DNA from: Schistosoma haematobium
Lineage: Eukaryota > Platyhelminthes > Trematoda > Strigeidida > Schistosomatidae
DNA length: 64,000 bases
NCBI RefSeq assembly: GCF_000699445.3
Contig: NC_067202.1
Location: 496,001-560,000 of the forward strand
Direction of reading: 5' to 3'
Shown: positions 10,291 through 21,169 of the stretch, one piece after another
How the letters are laid out: each line of letters begins with the position of its first letter
Numbering within the stretch: position 1 is the stretch's first letter
Translations under genes and position numbers: made by a program
The notes under the pieces: generated by a model
Databases searched by the model: none
What the model was told of the DNA's origin: nothing
Seen by the model: only the letters and a program-made list of their open reading frames with translations

Positions 10291-10575
10291 AAACATCGTT
10301 TGGACGTTCAATGTACCTATAGAAATTGTTGCTCTGGTTGTTAGAAAGGGCTTCCGAAGAAACACGGCTTTCACCATGAGGCGTCATAATTCTTCTAAAT
10401 GCAGACCTTCTAACTCTCAGGGAAGAGTTTAAATGGTTTGAATTATTTTTTCTGGTTAGCGTTTTATAGCGAGTTAGCTTTCTACGGGATGGGGTCGCTA
10501 ACCCCATGCCCAACTCTCCTCTTTTACCCGGGCTTGGGACCGGCAGTAACTCTAGAAGAGCTACAGGTGGAGTTG
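10291..10575 (-). mobile_element. Insertion made only of the 5' end of RTE family 2
   Basis: Antisense 285 bp covering the 5' leader and the first codons of the family 2 EN domain, matching about 37845-38127. The 12-bp duplication ATTATATAACAA flanks it (10279-10290 and 10576-10587). The RTE 3' end and tail are absent. That is unusual, because target-primed copying normally keeps the 3' end and loses the 5' end. Confidence 0.75.
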
Positions 10576-10587
10576 ATTATATAACAA

Positions 10588-11128
10588 GATAAGTAGAAAT
10601 AAATGAATGATAATTAAGGATAATATGGATACAACTTAATCTTTTTAAGGAAATAGAATTATGAATCAGGAAAGAAATTGTATAATTATGTGGTTATTTA
10701 ATCAAATTGAACAAGAACAGACTAATCAATATTTTCTTTTTAAGCATATAAACGAAGCTTCAGGTTACATGTAGTGGTCTAAGTTCGTTCACCAATCACC
10801 TTGATAACGTTTATTATATATATCCCAACGGTGATTAAAATCACAAAGCAATAAGAAGCGGCGAATACAGTTTATAAGCGAATATCAAGGATAACAAATT
10901 TGAAGTAGAGAGGTGAATGTATGTGTATGCGAACAAATACAGAGGCGGATTTATAGTCAAATCGATTAAGGCGCAGATAGGCAAAGCAAAGGCTAATAAT
11001 AGGATTCAAGTATATATATATATATGGAGAAGAGAGTGAATCAACGAGCAATATTTAAGCTATCAACATTTTAGCTCGAGTCTGTCACGGGTGATCAAGA
11101 GTACACGTTTATACAGATAAGATATTGA
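10588..11128. other. AT-rich DNA, no gene seen
   Basis: Nothing identified beyond a short (TA)n at about 11010-11024. The stretch 10780-11100 has slightly higher GC and may be an old retroelement piece, unassigned. Confidence 0.4.
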
Positions 11129-11408
11129 AGCGAGACTATAATTTATGGACGAACCAATCATATATAACATAATGAGTGGCGATTTTTGGCGTGGAATACA
11201 TTCATACATTTGGCTAAATAGAATTTTAACATTATAGCTGATGTCAGTTCGTGACGAAAACCCTAAATCTAATTTTCAACCCTAACTATCAACTGTAAAT
11301 GAGAATTCTAACTGCTTTATAACCCTCATTTAGTCCTAATTAGAAGATGTTCACTCTCAAGGTCACTTCAGCGTCGTTCAAGGGTCGTCCATAAATTAAA
11401 GTCTCACC
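11129..11408. mobile_element. Merlin-like miniature inverted-repeat element, complete
   Basis: The 280-bp element has 24-bp terminal inverted repeats, left 'agcgagactataatttatgg' onward and right ending 'ttaaagtctcacc'. It is flanked by the 8-bp direct repeat GATATTGA (11121-11128 and 11409-11416). An 8-bp duplication fits Merlin. The link to Merlin comes from the longer element at 41382-42126, which shares the termini and holds a decayed Merlin-type transposase. Non-autonomous. Confidence 0.75.
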
Positions 11409-11416
11409 GATATTGA

Positions 11417-12106
11417 TCATAATAGTAGAAAGCAATAGACGAATTGTTACTGTTTGAATAACATTGTCTGTTAAGCAAGTTAATAAAAGGTCTTAAACAA
11501 AATTTAACCATGACTGAGATTGATTGTAGGAGAGTTGCTATACTGTGTTTGCTTGAAATTTAATTGCATTGTGATGATCTGTAATGTTACTTACTAATTA
11601 ATAATTACAAGAGAAGTTTCAGGACTTTAGTTGAGAAGCTCTGACAGCCGGATTGGGTATGAAACAAATATCACAGATAGCTTCGAGTTGTACAATATCA
11701 TGAATTGACTGAGTTTAGAACTATGAATCACTGAATTCTAGTTTAGAAGTCTAAATTTATTTCTCTGTATTCGAGACGTAAAATCTTCTTAATAATGACT
11801 AGTGTAATCATGGCTGAGTTTTATCGAAAAGATCAAACTCCAAATGAACGGTTATGATTGTATAGTTAAGTTAACACTATCATGTACACTGCCAGGTATA
11901 TCATAAGACAATATAATACCATAAACATCACATAATAATTAACTTGGATTTTCGTTTAGTCCAAATTTCGATAGGGTCTTATGTCACAGAATTGAAAATA
12001 CTTTATATTCCATAAACTTGTTTTGTAATGAAACTCATAGTGAAAATTAGTTGAACTTTTCGTGGCTCAGGATTTGACTCCAATTGGATTGTATGAATGT
12101 TATTGT
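11417..12106. other. AT-rich DNA, no gene seen
   Basis: No ORF, RNA gene or repeat recognised. Confidence 0.45.
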
Positions 12107-12117
12107 AGTATACGTGT

Positions 12118-12632
12118 TATGGTCGCCCCCAAATGCTCTGGTACGGCCGAGAGTTGGGAGAGTCCGCTCACCCTCTCGAAATGGTCTCACATGGCCACGC
12201 GTATATAGCCTCTGTCAGGGAAGTCCTATTCACTGCCTTCTCATGGCATTATTGTTGTTTACGAAATTGAGAGGACGAAAAGCGAATGTCCGGCGCTTTA
12301 ACAGGGTTGGTGGATACAGAGAGTCCACCTAGAGGAGTTGGAAAACCCTGATTCAAAGTCAATGGTACACATGGGCTCCAGTATCCTGAGTGAACAAATG
12401 GCATATGAACCGATCGTTGGTCACCAGCTACCGTGGGACTGCATCTGCTTACGATGCTCCACTGCCTTGTGGACCAGACCTGTAGGTCAAAGGCTCCGGG
12501 TGTGGCACCCTAAGAAAACCACCTTCTTCGGTTTGGGCACCCGGGCAGTATCACAGCCCTCACACACGTCAAATGAGATTTGTGTGGAGTATATCTATTT
12601 GGTGCCTCCTTGTACCGATATCTATGTGTTCA

Positions 12633-12692
<60 letters not shown>
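12118..12692 (+). mobile_element. Internally deleted, non-autonomous derivative of RTE family 1
   Basis: It carries the same 5' leader as the 1934-5876 element (including hairpin and outer pairing), then jumps at a shared 'ttgtgtgg' into the last 60 bp of the 3' UTR and ends in (AAT)n. The whole ORF is missing. An imperfect direct repeat flanks it (agtatacgtgt at 12107-12117, agtatacatgt at 12696-12706), so it was inserted as one unit. It also keeps about 45 bp of leader (near 12301-12347) that the long copy lacks. Confidence 0.75.
12637..12691 (+). repeat. (AAT)n tail microsatellite
   Basis: About 18 AAT units directly after the RTE family 1 3' end. Confidence 0.9.
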
Positions 12693-12709
12693 TGAAGTAT
12701 ACATGTCAT

Positions 12710-13140
12710 CAATCCTCGTATATAATTATCGACTTAATCCGCGTTAGAGAATTACGGAATTTAATAAGCCAAATACGAGAATGGATTTCGAATACATATA
12801 TTTTGTACACTTATTGATCTGCACAGGCAATCATAGAAACGAAGTGAAGAGAAGAGAGAGAAGCGAAACGATGCGCGTTGGAGAAAGCGTATAAGCCAAC
12901 TAGATTTTATAAAAGCGTTAATCAATATTTATAGTTACACAGAGATAAGCTACAGATGTTTGATGATTGGGATAAGGAGTGGACACACATACGCTCATAT
13001 AAAAAGAGTCAGGGTTGATAAGTGAATAATTAACAAGAGTTCAAAACTTGACTCAAGAAGAATGGATAAATTGGCCTGTCCAGAAGCTAGAATAAGGTAT
13101 ATGGGCTTAACCACTTAAACTATGAACTAGCACAATAAAA
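12710..13140. mobile_element. Unclassified LTR-like repeat, family G
   Basis: This shares a long stretch with 26700-27100. Common landmarks are 'gaatacatatattttgta', 'tcaatatttatagt' and 'aaggtatatgggctt'. No coding capacity seen. The second copy begins in TGTAGTG when read antisense, which suggests an LTR, but termini and duplications were not resolved here. Confidence 0.5.
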
Positions 13141-13224
13141 ATGCAAAAACGTTTTATCACTGGTGTTTAGCTTCAACTCATCCAACCAAATATAATTTTT
13201 ATGACGGTTTAATTCATTTCATAA

Positions 13225-13570
13225 TATATGTGATTTACTTACTTACTTACGCCTGTTACTCCTAATGGAGCATAGGCCGCCAACCAGCATTCTCCAACCC
13301 ACTCTGTTCTGGGCCTTCTTTTCTAGTTCCATCCAATTCTTGTTCATTTTTCTCATATCTATCTCCATTTCCCGGTGTAATGTGTTCTTTGGTCTTCCTC
13401 TCCTTCTTTGGCCTTGAGGATTCCATGTGAGGGCTTGTCTTGTGACACAGTTGGGTGCTTTCCTCAATCTGTGTCCTATCCACTTCCAGCGCTTCTTTCT
13501 AATTTCTTCCTCCGCTAGGATCTGGTTTGTTCTTTCTCACAGTTGGTTGTTGCTGATGCTTGAATCGTAA
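13225..13570 (-). pseudogene. 5'-truncated RTE family 2 copy (3' end)
   Basis: Antisense C-terminal coding remnant ([14 protein letters not shown] and [13 protein letters not shown] blocks) ending in the TTAC-type tail at 13228-13247. Confidence 0.85.
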
Positions 13571-13889
13571 TGTGATTATCATTCCTACACGATGGTTATG
13601 CCTGAAATTCGTAATAATTAGCTTTGTGGTAGTTTCAAATCGTTTCATACATGTGTATGAGTAGATCAAAGGGCTAGTAAAAATAGTTACTGATTTTTAT
13701 AACTTACATTACGAGCTGATCTCATCTAAATATTCAATGAGACCTTTAAAACACTGGGTTGTTGTTATGTCCTGGTACGCAAATATCAAGTGGTGAACAC
13801 CCACAACTTCACCAGGAAAATAAACCTAGAACCTTTAGACAACTGAGATATCACTCAGTGTATTATATGACAAACTTGGACCGATCCGT
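13571..13889. other. AT-rich spacer, no gene seen
   Basis: Nothing recognised. Confidence 0.4.
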
Positions 13890-14160
13890 AATACTTTTTA
13901 AGCAAAGATGAATAGTGGCTAGTAGAGGAATCCAGGACGTGCGTTTCGTCCTATTCGGGACTCGTTAGCTAGATGTAACTGCATCTTAGAGTTGGCGTTC
14001 AATCCGGGACTCAAGCCAAGTACTATTCGCTTTAAACGCCATCTCGTTCTCCACTTAGTTGAGTTCTGATGGCCACTTGCTTGTGCAATGGGGTGAAGTT
14101 TAAATTCACATAGTGTCGTTTTACCTGTATCACCCCAATGTTATTTAGGACTATCCATCT
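13890..14160 (-). mobile_element. Family A ribozyme repeat, antisense
   Basis: Nearly a whole unit: ribozyme (antisense, about 13935-13985), tRNA-like head and upstream body. The hammerhead core reads CUAACGA (G5 changed to A) and should be inactive. Confidence 0.75.
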
Positions 14161-14212
14161 TCAACCAAAAACTTAACAATCTCCACAACCCCCATACTGA
14201 TATCCATCTTCA

Positions 14213-14355
14213 CTTAGAAAACTTGTGACTAAATGCTATATCGAAGCAATCCACACAAGATGCACAAATGCTAACAAGATACTGACCATTTTCCGTGTTA
14301 AATAACAATGGAAAGATAAAAATAAAACAACTCCAAGTGAATTTAATCCGCAATA
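14213..14355 (+). mobile_element. Family A body fragment, sense
   Basis: Sense copy of the family A body ('cgaagcaatccacacaagat'). With the antisense copy at 13890-14160 it forms another inverted pair, separated by a short family B tail piece. Confidence 0.6.
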
Positions 14356-15221
14356 CTATTCAACTGTCCTCCGTGGCACTTTCTTACATTCCACATGGCT
14401 GAACTCCACTAGTCACAAATAGATAACTGTTACGTATGTAACCCATTAAATGCTGGTTGAGTGGTCTGTGCACTAAGCTATAAACATGAAATTGAAACTT
14501 CTGCATTCGATTTCTTATAGAATGTATACTCGAACTCTTAAGGATCTCCATACAAGAACAAAGCTACTATTCAGTGTCTCGCAGTTTTCAATAATTCTAT
14601 GACTGAAATCACTTCATCATAATCTAAACTATGAAAACTATAGCACCACATTATCTTATTTCATTATTTACTTTCCCCGCCATAATGATTAATGATTTTA
14701 ACTTCTTCAAAATTACATTTTAATGAAAACAACATTTCATCATTTGACAAACATCAATGTAACTCATGTTGACATTTCAAGCCAGACATTTATTATAGTT
14801 TTATTATAAAGATCTAATGAATATCATTCGATTCTCTTTTCTAATTGTCATTACTTTCAATGAATCTCAAATGAAAGTTAATGAAAACAAATAAATCAAT
14901 CTATTCTCTTTGTTTGTTCAATGTAATAAAACACATTGGATGATATATGGTCATTTGGAAGGAATACATGTTTACATGTTGAATATGTTTTATACTCATG
15001 GGACACATTTTATATACAATGTAAAGTGCTTTTCATCAAATGTTTTAATCATTTCAAAGTATTTAATGAATGTTATAAAAACTTTTTTAAATTTAGTTTA
15101 AACTGGGTTTATGTTATACAATATAAATGTTAGTTTTAGTAAAATCATGAACTGATCAATGTTAAATTACTATTGGAATTCAGGCTAGTATCGAACTATT
15201 CAGTAGTGGGCATCTACCTGT
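14356..15221. other. AT-rich DNA, no gene seen
   Basis: Two overlapping short ORFs near 14910-15133 have AT-driven composition and no recognisable domain. Confidence 0.45.
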
Positions 15222-15741
15222 TGTAACGGGTGGTCTGCAGGTTAGATGCGCAGCGTTTTATCGATCGATTACCGTGACACGGAAAACACGTATGAACGAC
15301 TTAGAGTCCCAATCGGCCCTGCTTCGCTGTCTAGCCCAGCCAGTTGAGTCCAGAACGCAAGTCACAGACTCTGAGATATGAATCGTTACATTTCAAACAT
15401 ACTCTGTTTATATACCAACCAAACAGACCACATCGTACCATAAAAATAGAAAACAACATCTGTACAATATTTAACGAGTGAAATAAATAATGGCCAATAG
15501 GGAATGTCCATTTAAAGTCCAAGGACACCATTCGACTTAACATGATAATGATTGGTATATTCCTCTGCATCCCTAACACTACCGCACTGTACGCTGGAAT
15601 CTCAGAGAGCACCTTTGGTCTTGCGCACAAACGCTTAACCCCAAAACCACTGAGCAGGTATTCAACATTGGTAATATCAATCCACATTATTGCGTGACCA
15701 TCTTCTATTATTCTCGGTGTGTAACTGTGTCACGTCCGACA
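15222..15741 (-). mobile_element. LTR-like repeat, family E
   Basis: Read antisense it contains 'tatataaacagagtatgt', a plausible TATA region, and ends in CCCGTTACA. The block around 15385-15470 recurs at 21550-21640. No clean target duplication was found, so the borders are approximate. Confidence 0.4.
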
Positions 15742-15859
15742 CGGTTGAACTTTATTTGTGAAGACTTCTCACTAAAACTTTGAGAACTCCCTAGTCATGC
15801 GTAGGCACATGATAATTGCCGGTATAGAGTTGCGTAGACTGTTGAGTTTCATTGAAAAC

Positions 15860-16000
15860 ATGGATCGATTCCCTCTTGTGGAGTCATGGATGAGAACTGC
15901 TAAGGAGCCAAATATTAGAACTAAATGACCATCCAGTGATAACAGGTTCTCGTTGTTGGTCTAACGTCGATCGGTTCAGTTCTCTATGTTAACTATCATG
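15860..16000 (+). mobile_element. Degenerate family B repeat, sense
   Basis: The pattern 'gtggagtcatggatgagaac' and 'ccatccagtgataacaggtt' follows the family B ribozyme region and tail, with many changes. It pairs as an inverted neighbour with 16024-16310. Confidence 0.5.
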
Positions 16001-16023
16001 GACATGTTCGTTAGCTTTCCTTT

Positions 16024-16310
16024 TATAAGTTGAAATCATGAGTCAATTGAAGCTAGACCATCATGGAAAACCTAGAAGCACTGGACGGCCGTTTCGTCCT
16101 AGTATGGGACTCCTCAGTAGTGCGCATCCACGATCCCGCACCCAGCGGGGTTCGAACCCAGGACCTACTGGCTTCGCGCACGAGCACTTAACCACTAGAC
16201 CGCTGAGCTGGCCGGCATCCAACGGTGTTAATGTCTAACTTCAACCAATCCACGAAGTTGCGCCACCGTACACCATTGTCTTCAGTGAGTTCCTATCTCA
16301 CAACAGAACA
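16024..16310 (-). mobile_element. Family B ribozyme repeat, antisense
   Basis: Well-preserved copy from the 3' tail to beyond the tRNA-like head. The antisense hammerhead (16074-16132) has core CUGAGGA, stem II GUCC/GGAC, GAAAC and stem III ACGGCCGU. Stem I has one mismatch next to the core. Confidence 0.8.
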
Positions 16311-16799
16311 AAGTTATTCAGAACAACAATGGTATTACCCTTGGCTCTTCACGTACTAATAATTTCTTGTCCTTACGTAGCTGTTTTAAAAAGCACAGAT
16401 ATAGTTCCTTTTTAAGTAATGATAGTTCACGTTAATTTAAATGTCTGTCAAATAGATCCCTCACTCATTTTTATATCTAGTTTCTTGGATTCATTCTTAG
16501 TCTCGTTATTATTAGCTTTTGACGAAGGTAGAAACATTTTTTCAAATTTTCTTATCTGATTTTGTTTAGTAATCTGATTCTATAAATGTTTCTTTATGTT
16601 TGAAAAATTTATTAACCGTTGTTTCTAACTTGGTTGGTTTAATTAAAGATAAAACATTATCACTGTTTGGTTGACATGATCGTAGAGATTTCAAGATTAA
16701 GGTAGATTTATGTATACACTCCCTGAGAAAGAACCTTGTAGCTGAAACAGCTGTTAATACTAAACTTAGTGTAGTGTCTGGTGAACTAAATCTAAATTT
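16311..16799. other. AT-rich spacer, no gene seen
   Basis: Nothing recognised. Confidence 0.4.
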
Positions 16800-17095
16800 T
16801 TTTTGGATAATTTAATAGTTGAATTCATGAGTCAATTAAAGCTAGACTACCATGGAAAAACCGGAAGCACCGGACAAAAGTTTCGTCCTAGTGTCACACT
16901 CATCAGTAGTGCACGTCCACAATCTCGCTCGTGGGATTCAAACTCAGGACCTAGCGGTTTCGCTCGCGAACGCCCAACCTCTAAACCACTGAGCCGGCAT
17001 CCAACGATGTTTATGTCTAACTTCAACCAATCCACAAAATTGAGCCACCGTCTTCCATTGTCTTCAGTGAGTTACTATCTCACAACAGATATGGT
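16800..17095 (-). mobile_element. Family B ribozyme repeat, antisense, diverged
   Basis: Whole-unit layout kept (tail, ribozyme region, B box, head), but stem III is altered ('ggacaaaagtttcg' on the + strand) so the ribozyme is probably dead. Confidence 0.75.
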
Positions 17096-18007
17096 TTTTG
17101 GATAACTATTTTGGTTCATGAATTGTATATTGAAAATTCGTTGATGATACCATTTATTTGTTAGTGATTAATGATAGTTTTTGATAGATGATATAAATCA
17201 AAATGTAGTAAGGAATTCAGGTTTTCTTAATAATTAATAATTGTCATTAAGCAGTTAATCATATTCCATCTTTCCAATTAATACTATTTGAATTCACTTA
17301 GATGTGTAGAGTTTCAGCTGTTAGTCTCCCTTTGTAAGAACTAAAATCTTATTGTAATATTCTTATGTCATTGAAATCAATTATATGGTATGACTATATA
17401 GAATGTAATGCTATCACTAACCCTCTTTATAGATTTTTCAGCACATTTCAAGATTTACTAATGTGTTAGACACATTTAAATCATGAACCCTTTATGAAAT
17501 TCAAAACATTCTTATTTAGTACCAACAAACTTTCATATTTGTTTGTATTTCGTTCGTGTAAGTTGGGATATGTGCATGAGGATCGGATTTCTTTGATACT
17601 GATATTAAGTCTCGAAGACTTTCGAGAAAACTTATAGTGTCTATCAGTAGAATATTATTTCATTTTATTTGAGACTGATCAGCTTAATCTATCTACATTA
17701 AAGTGTTAATGTTATTACCGAAACTCCAGCTGCATGCTCTTGGCTTTCATTAGTCGACTAGTTATCCACTTAGGTACAAAGTTCAAGTCCGACAAAATGC
17801 ATATTCTGTATTCCACTGATGGCCAAAACCAAAGGTTTGTTTAAAAATGCATGTGACTGAGAAACAATATCAAGGCAATCCATTTAGGATGAACATTCAA
17901 CTGAAAGAAACTGATAATCTTCAGCTTTTAAAATGAACGACGAGACGATTCAGATTGTTACAAATGAAATAAAGTTCATGCCTGGTTGCTCAAACCGGTG
18001 ACTATAT
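17096..18007. other. AT-rich DNA, no gene seen
   Basis: No gene. A weak family A body trace at 17850-17930. Confidence 0.4.
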
Positions 18008-18191
18008 CAACTCAGTAGGTGATTAAATTAGGACAAAATAGGACAAAACACACGTCCATCCAACTTTGATTATAAAAATTGTGAATTAAGGCAATATCGA
18101 TGCAATCCACACAGGATACACATATGCCAAAAAGAGACTGACCAATTGCAGTCCTAAGAAACAATGGGAAGATACAAGTAAAACGAAAACA
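18008..18191 (+). mobile_element. Family A repeat fragment, sense
   Basis: A degenerate ribozyme trace is followed by a clear family A body ('atacacatatgccaaaaaga'). At about 18192 it runs straight into a family B unit, a chimeric A-B junction. Confidence 0.65.
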
Positions 18192-18375
18192 AGTGAGACT
18201 GATATGTCCTGAGTTCGAATCTTGCGGGGTGCGGGATCGTGGATGCGCACTGCTGAGGAGTCCCACGCTAGGACGAAACGGACGTCCAGTGCTTCTAGGT
18301 TTTCTATGGTGGTCTAACTTCAATGGTTTCATGATTTCAATCAATAGCTTAACAATCTCCACAACCCCTAAACTG
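18192..18375 (+). mobile_element. Family B ribozyme repeat, first of a head-to-tail pair
   Basis: It begins in the tRNA-like region ('gagactgatatgtcctgagt'), carries an intact hammerhead and the full tail, and is followed at once by the 5' end of a second unit. Confidence 0.8.
18247..18292 (+). ncRNA. Type-I hammerhead ribozyme motif (family B), best preserved
   Basis: Stem I GCACUG/CAGUGC, core CUGAGGA (18253-18259), stem II GUCCC..AGGAC, GAAA, and stem III ACG/CGU. Predicted cleavage is between 18286 and 18287 after GUC. No invariant position is lost. Confidence 0.85.
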
Positions 18376-18745
18376 ATAATTACTATGTGCTCACTAGTGA
18401 CTAACTTCGTGAGAAAATTCTCTGAGTTCTGGTAAGAAGCTGTAACCAGTGGAGCTAATCCATGTCGGGTAGAAACAGGTGTCTACCTCAGTACAATGGA
18501 AGATAGTCGAGCAACTTCGTGGATTGGTTAAGGTTAGACATTAACACCGTTGGATGCCGGTCTAGTGGTTAAGCGCCTGGCGCGAGACTAATATGTCCTG
18601 GGTTCGAATCTCGCGAAGTGCGGGATCGTGGATGCGCGCTGCTGAGAAGACAATACTAGAAAGAAACGGCCGTCCAGTGCTTCCAGGTTCTCCATGATTG
18701 TCTAGTCTCAAATGACTCATGATTTTAATCAAAAACAAGTGAATT
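18376..18745 (+). mobile_element. Family B ribozyme repeat, second of a head-to-tail pair
   Basis: It starts at 'atgtgctcactagtgactaa' and holds the long upstream part, tRNA-like head, a damaged ribozyme (CUGAGAA, disrupted stem II) and the tail. With the preceding unit it shows that this family can exist as tandem units. Confidence 0.8.
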
Positions 18746-19295
18746 TATCTAGTTTGAATTTTTAATCAATACACCAAACGTTAATAAAATAACGTAACAC
18801 AACACATTCAAGAATGATATACTTTGTTAAAATTTACAATGACTTTGTCTCTAGTACTTACAATTTATTATTGTTAGATGTATTGTTGTTTCCTTTCAAA
18901 ACATTCCATTATTTGAATAGAAACTAAACAAAAACAATAACAACAACTGATTGTAAACAATTTACTTATCATACTCTATTTTCCCTCTTAATTGTAAACA
19001 ATTCGAGTATCAAATGAAGTGAATTCAATGTTGTACTTGTAATGAATTCTATAACCTACCCCCCCGCCTTCAGTCCTTTATATAACTATAATTATTATAA
19101 ATAAATAAATAGTAAATAAAATCATTCTGCTGTTATAATTTTATTAAAACAACTCGAAACATCCTACATACAACCGTTTTTTGGTTTGTTTTTGTTTTGT
19201 TTTAAAAAAATCTAATGTCAAACAGTGAAATATGAAAATGTGATTGTGTGTGTGTGCGCGTGTGTGTGTAAATGATTCTGTACAGTTCTATGGAT
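18746..19295. other. AT-rich DNA with a short TG microsatellite
   Basis: (TG)n with a CG interruption at about 19239-19270. No gene seen. Confidence 0.45.
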
Positions 19296-19540
19296 CAGAA
19301 GGGGTTTTGTGAAGATTTTAGAAATTTCACTGGTTGAACTTATGAGGCAACTGAAGCTAGACCATCATGGAAAACCTGAAGCACTGGACGGCCGTTTCGT
19401 CCTAGTACGGGACTCCTCAGTGGCGCGCATCCACGACCTCGCCCCCTGCGAGATTCGCACCCAGGACCTACTGGTTAAGTACTCGCGCGCGAGGTCGTGG
19501 AGGCGCATTGCTTAGGAGCCCCATACTAGGACGAAACGGC
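19296..19540. mobile_element. Family B inverted fold-back dimer
   Basis: Antisense copy 19296-19475 (ribozyme core CUGAGGA, weak stem I), then a sense partial copy 19476-19540 ending at 'gacgaaacggc', that is, inside stem III before the cleavage site. Confidence 0.75.
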
Positions 19541-19659
19541 TCTATGAATGAATATTTTTGTGTTGTTTGTTCGAATCATCCAGCTGATGTTTAGGATTAC
19601 AGTCTCTTATTGACATATGTTCATCTTGTACGGTTTACTTCAATATTACCTTAAATCAA

Positions 19660-19735
19660 AAACGTTATCTTGGATAGAACGAAACGCGCTTCTTGGATTC
19701 CACTGCTAACCACCATCCATCTTTATTGATAGTTT
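19660..19735 (+). mobile_element. Family A fragment downstream of the ribozyme core
   Basis: It begins near 'gaacgaaacgcgc' and continues with 'tggattccactgctaac', the family A stem I strand and tail. The rest is missing. Confidence 0.6.
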
Positions 19736-20884
19736 TACAAACAATTCATAAGATTAAAATTATTCGGACGTTGTCATATTAGTATAAATGTGTTCTTTTC
19801 AAGTGAATCAAATCAGTACTTGTGTTTGGAGCAAAGATACGTAATTCGTCAAAAGGACAGAAGAGATTATTATTACTATTATTTATTAGCTTTATTCAGT
19901 ATTATATTTTTGCTACAATATAGAATTCTCAGCCCAAAGTATTTCAACAAGTTTCCGTTTCTTACTCCTTGATCGACCCTGACGAGATAAGTATTGAGTG
20001 ATCGCCAGATGGATGCTGGCAGTTCAGTAATGGACATCGGATTAATGTATATTCTATTCAATGTATATTGCCAGCAATCACGATATCTCTAATTGGGCTG
20101 TTTTGTAACTTGTAAAAACGAAAAGTTGTACACATTTTATAAATGCACCTGAATAGATTATGCAATTAATTGACCTAATGATCTGTTAAAACAAACAAGA
20201 AAACAATTAACTTGTTGAAATATCCAGTTGGCAGGAACAGGTAGCTCAGATGTTTAAGCAGGTCGTCATCATAAAGTGATTCAAGATTTCAAATATCAAA
20301 AAGAGGTTGAGTGATGATCAAGAGCTTATAATAGAACAGTAGCATAAGAAGGATTATGCGAAATAATTGTCCACTTGACAAATATGTAGAAAAGGATGGA
20401 AAACACTAAAGTCATAGTAACAAATGAATTAGTAATCATGAACAGTTGTTAGAGGATAACGATAATTGATTAGAGGTTAAAGGAAGTGCGGAATAATAAT
20501 AATAATAAAACTAGAGCAAAGAAAAGAATACTGAAGAAGGGAATTAGGGCTAATGGAGGATGAAAGGTTGAACGTATGGCTTTTGCATTCAAAGTTCTGG
20601 CTTGAATTGTTTGATCAACAACCTCTCAGCAGTGCATAAGTTTTGATTCAACCTCCCTTTGATCAAATTTATAATTATTACTTAATTGTTTTTATGACTT
20701 TAATGTCTTTCATTTTTTCCTTCATGTCTGCTCAGTGGTAAATTATTCCTTACATATCTGACTGTAAGTTACATTCATCCTTCTATTCTTCTACAAGCAT
20801 CTAATCAATACGCAACCTCTTTTTGTTATTTGAAATTTCGGATCTTTTTATGATACAATAGCTCTTATCTTTCCATAGACCTAT
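19736..20884. other. AT-rich DNA, no gene seen
   Basis: Short ORFs on both strands only, with no domain recognised. Confidence 0.45.
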
Positions 20885-21100
20885 TGTAGTGGACGAGAAC
20901 AAAAACTGGGACAACTAATTGCTTTTGAATGAAAAATCACAGAACATTTTAGTAAAATCTGAGGACCGTACAGTATATACTTCGTTTGCAAAATGTCAAT
21001 CAACTGTCTCAGATTTCATGACTCTTTCGTTTCTACAACAATCATTCTCTGTTCTCATCCTTTTCTCTTTGATCTTCTTGACCTTCTGCTTTCAGAAGCA
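20885..21100 (-). mobile_element. Solo LTR-like element, family D, shortened
   Basis: Antisense family D sequence starting TGTAGTGGACGAGAAC. CTAT occurs on both sides (20881-20884 and 21101-21104), a possible target duplication. Its distal third is missing compared with 6134-6427. Confidence 0.5.
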
Positions 21101-21169
21101 CTATTGTTCAAAGGACGTTTCAGTTAAATCACAAGCGGACCTAAGTTAAATCACCATTTAGATATGAAA

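Noticed and set aside
15222..15390. A 169-bp element bounded by TGTAACGGG and CGTTACA
   Set aside because: The flanks show no direct repeat and the block 15385-15470 recurs beyond the supposed end, so these termini are probably coincidental.
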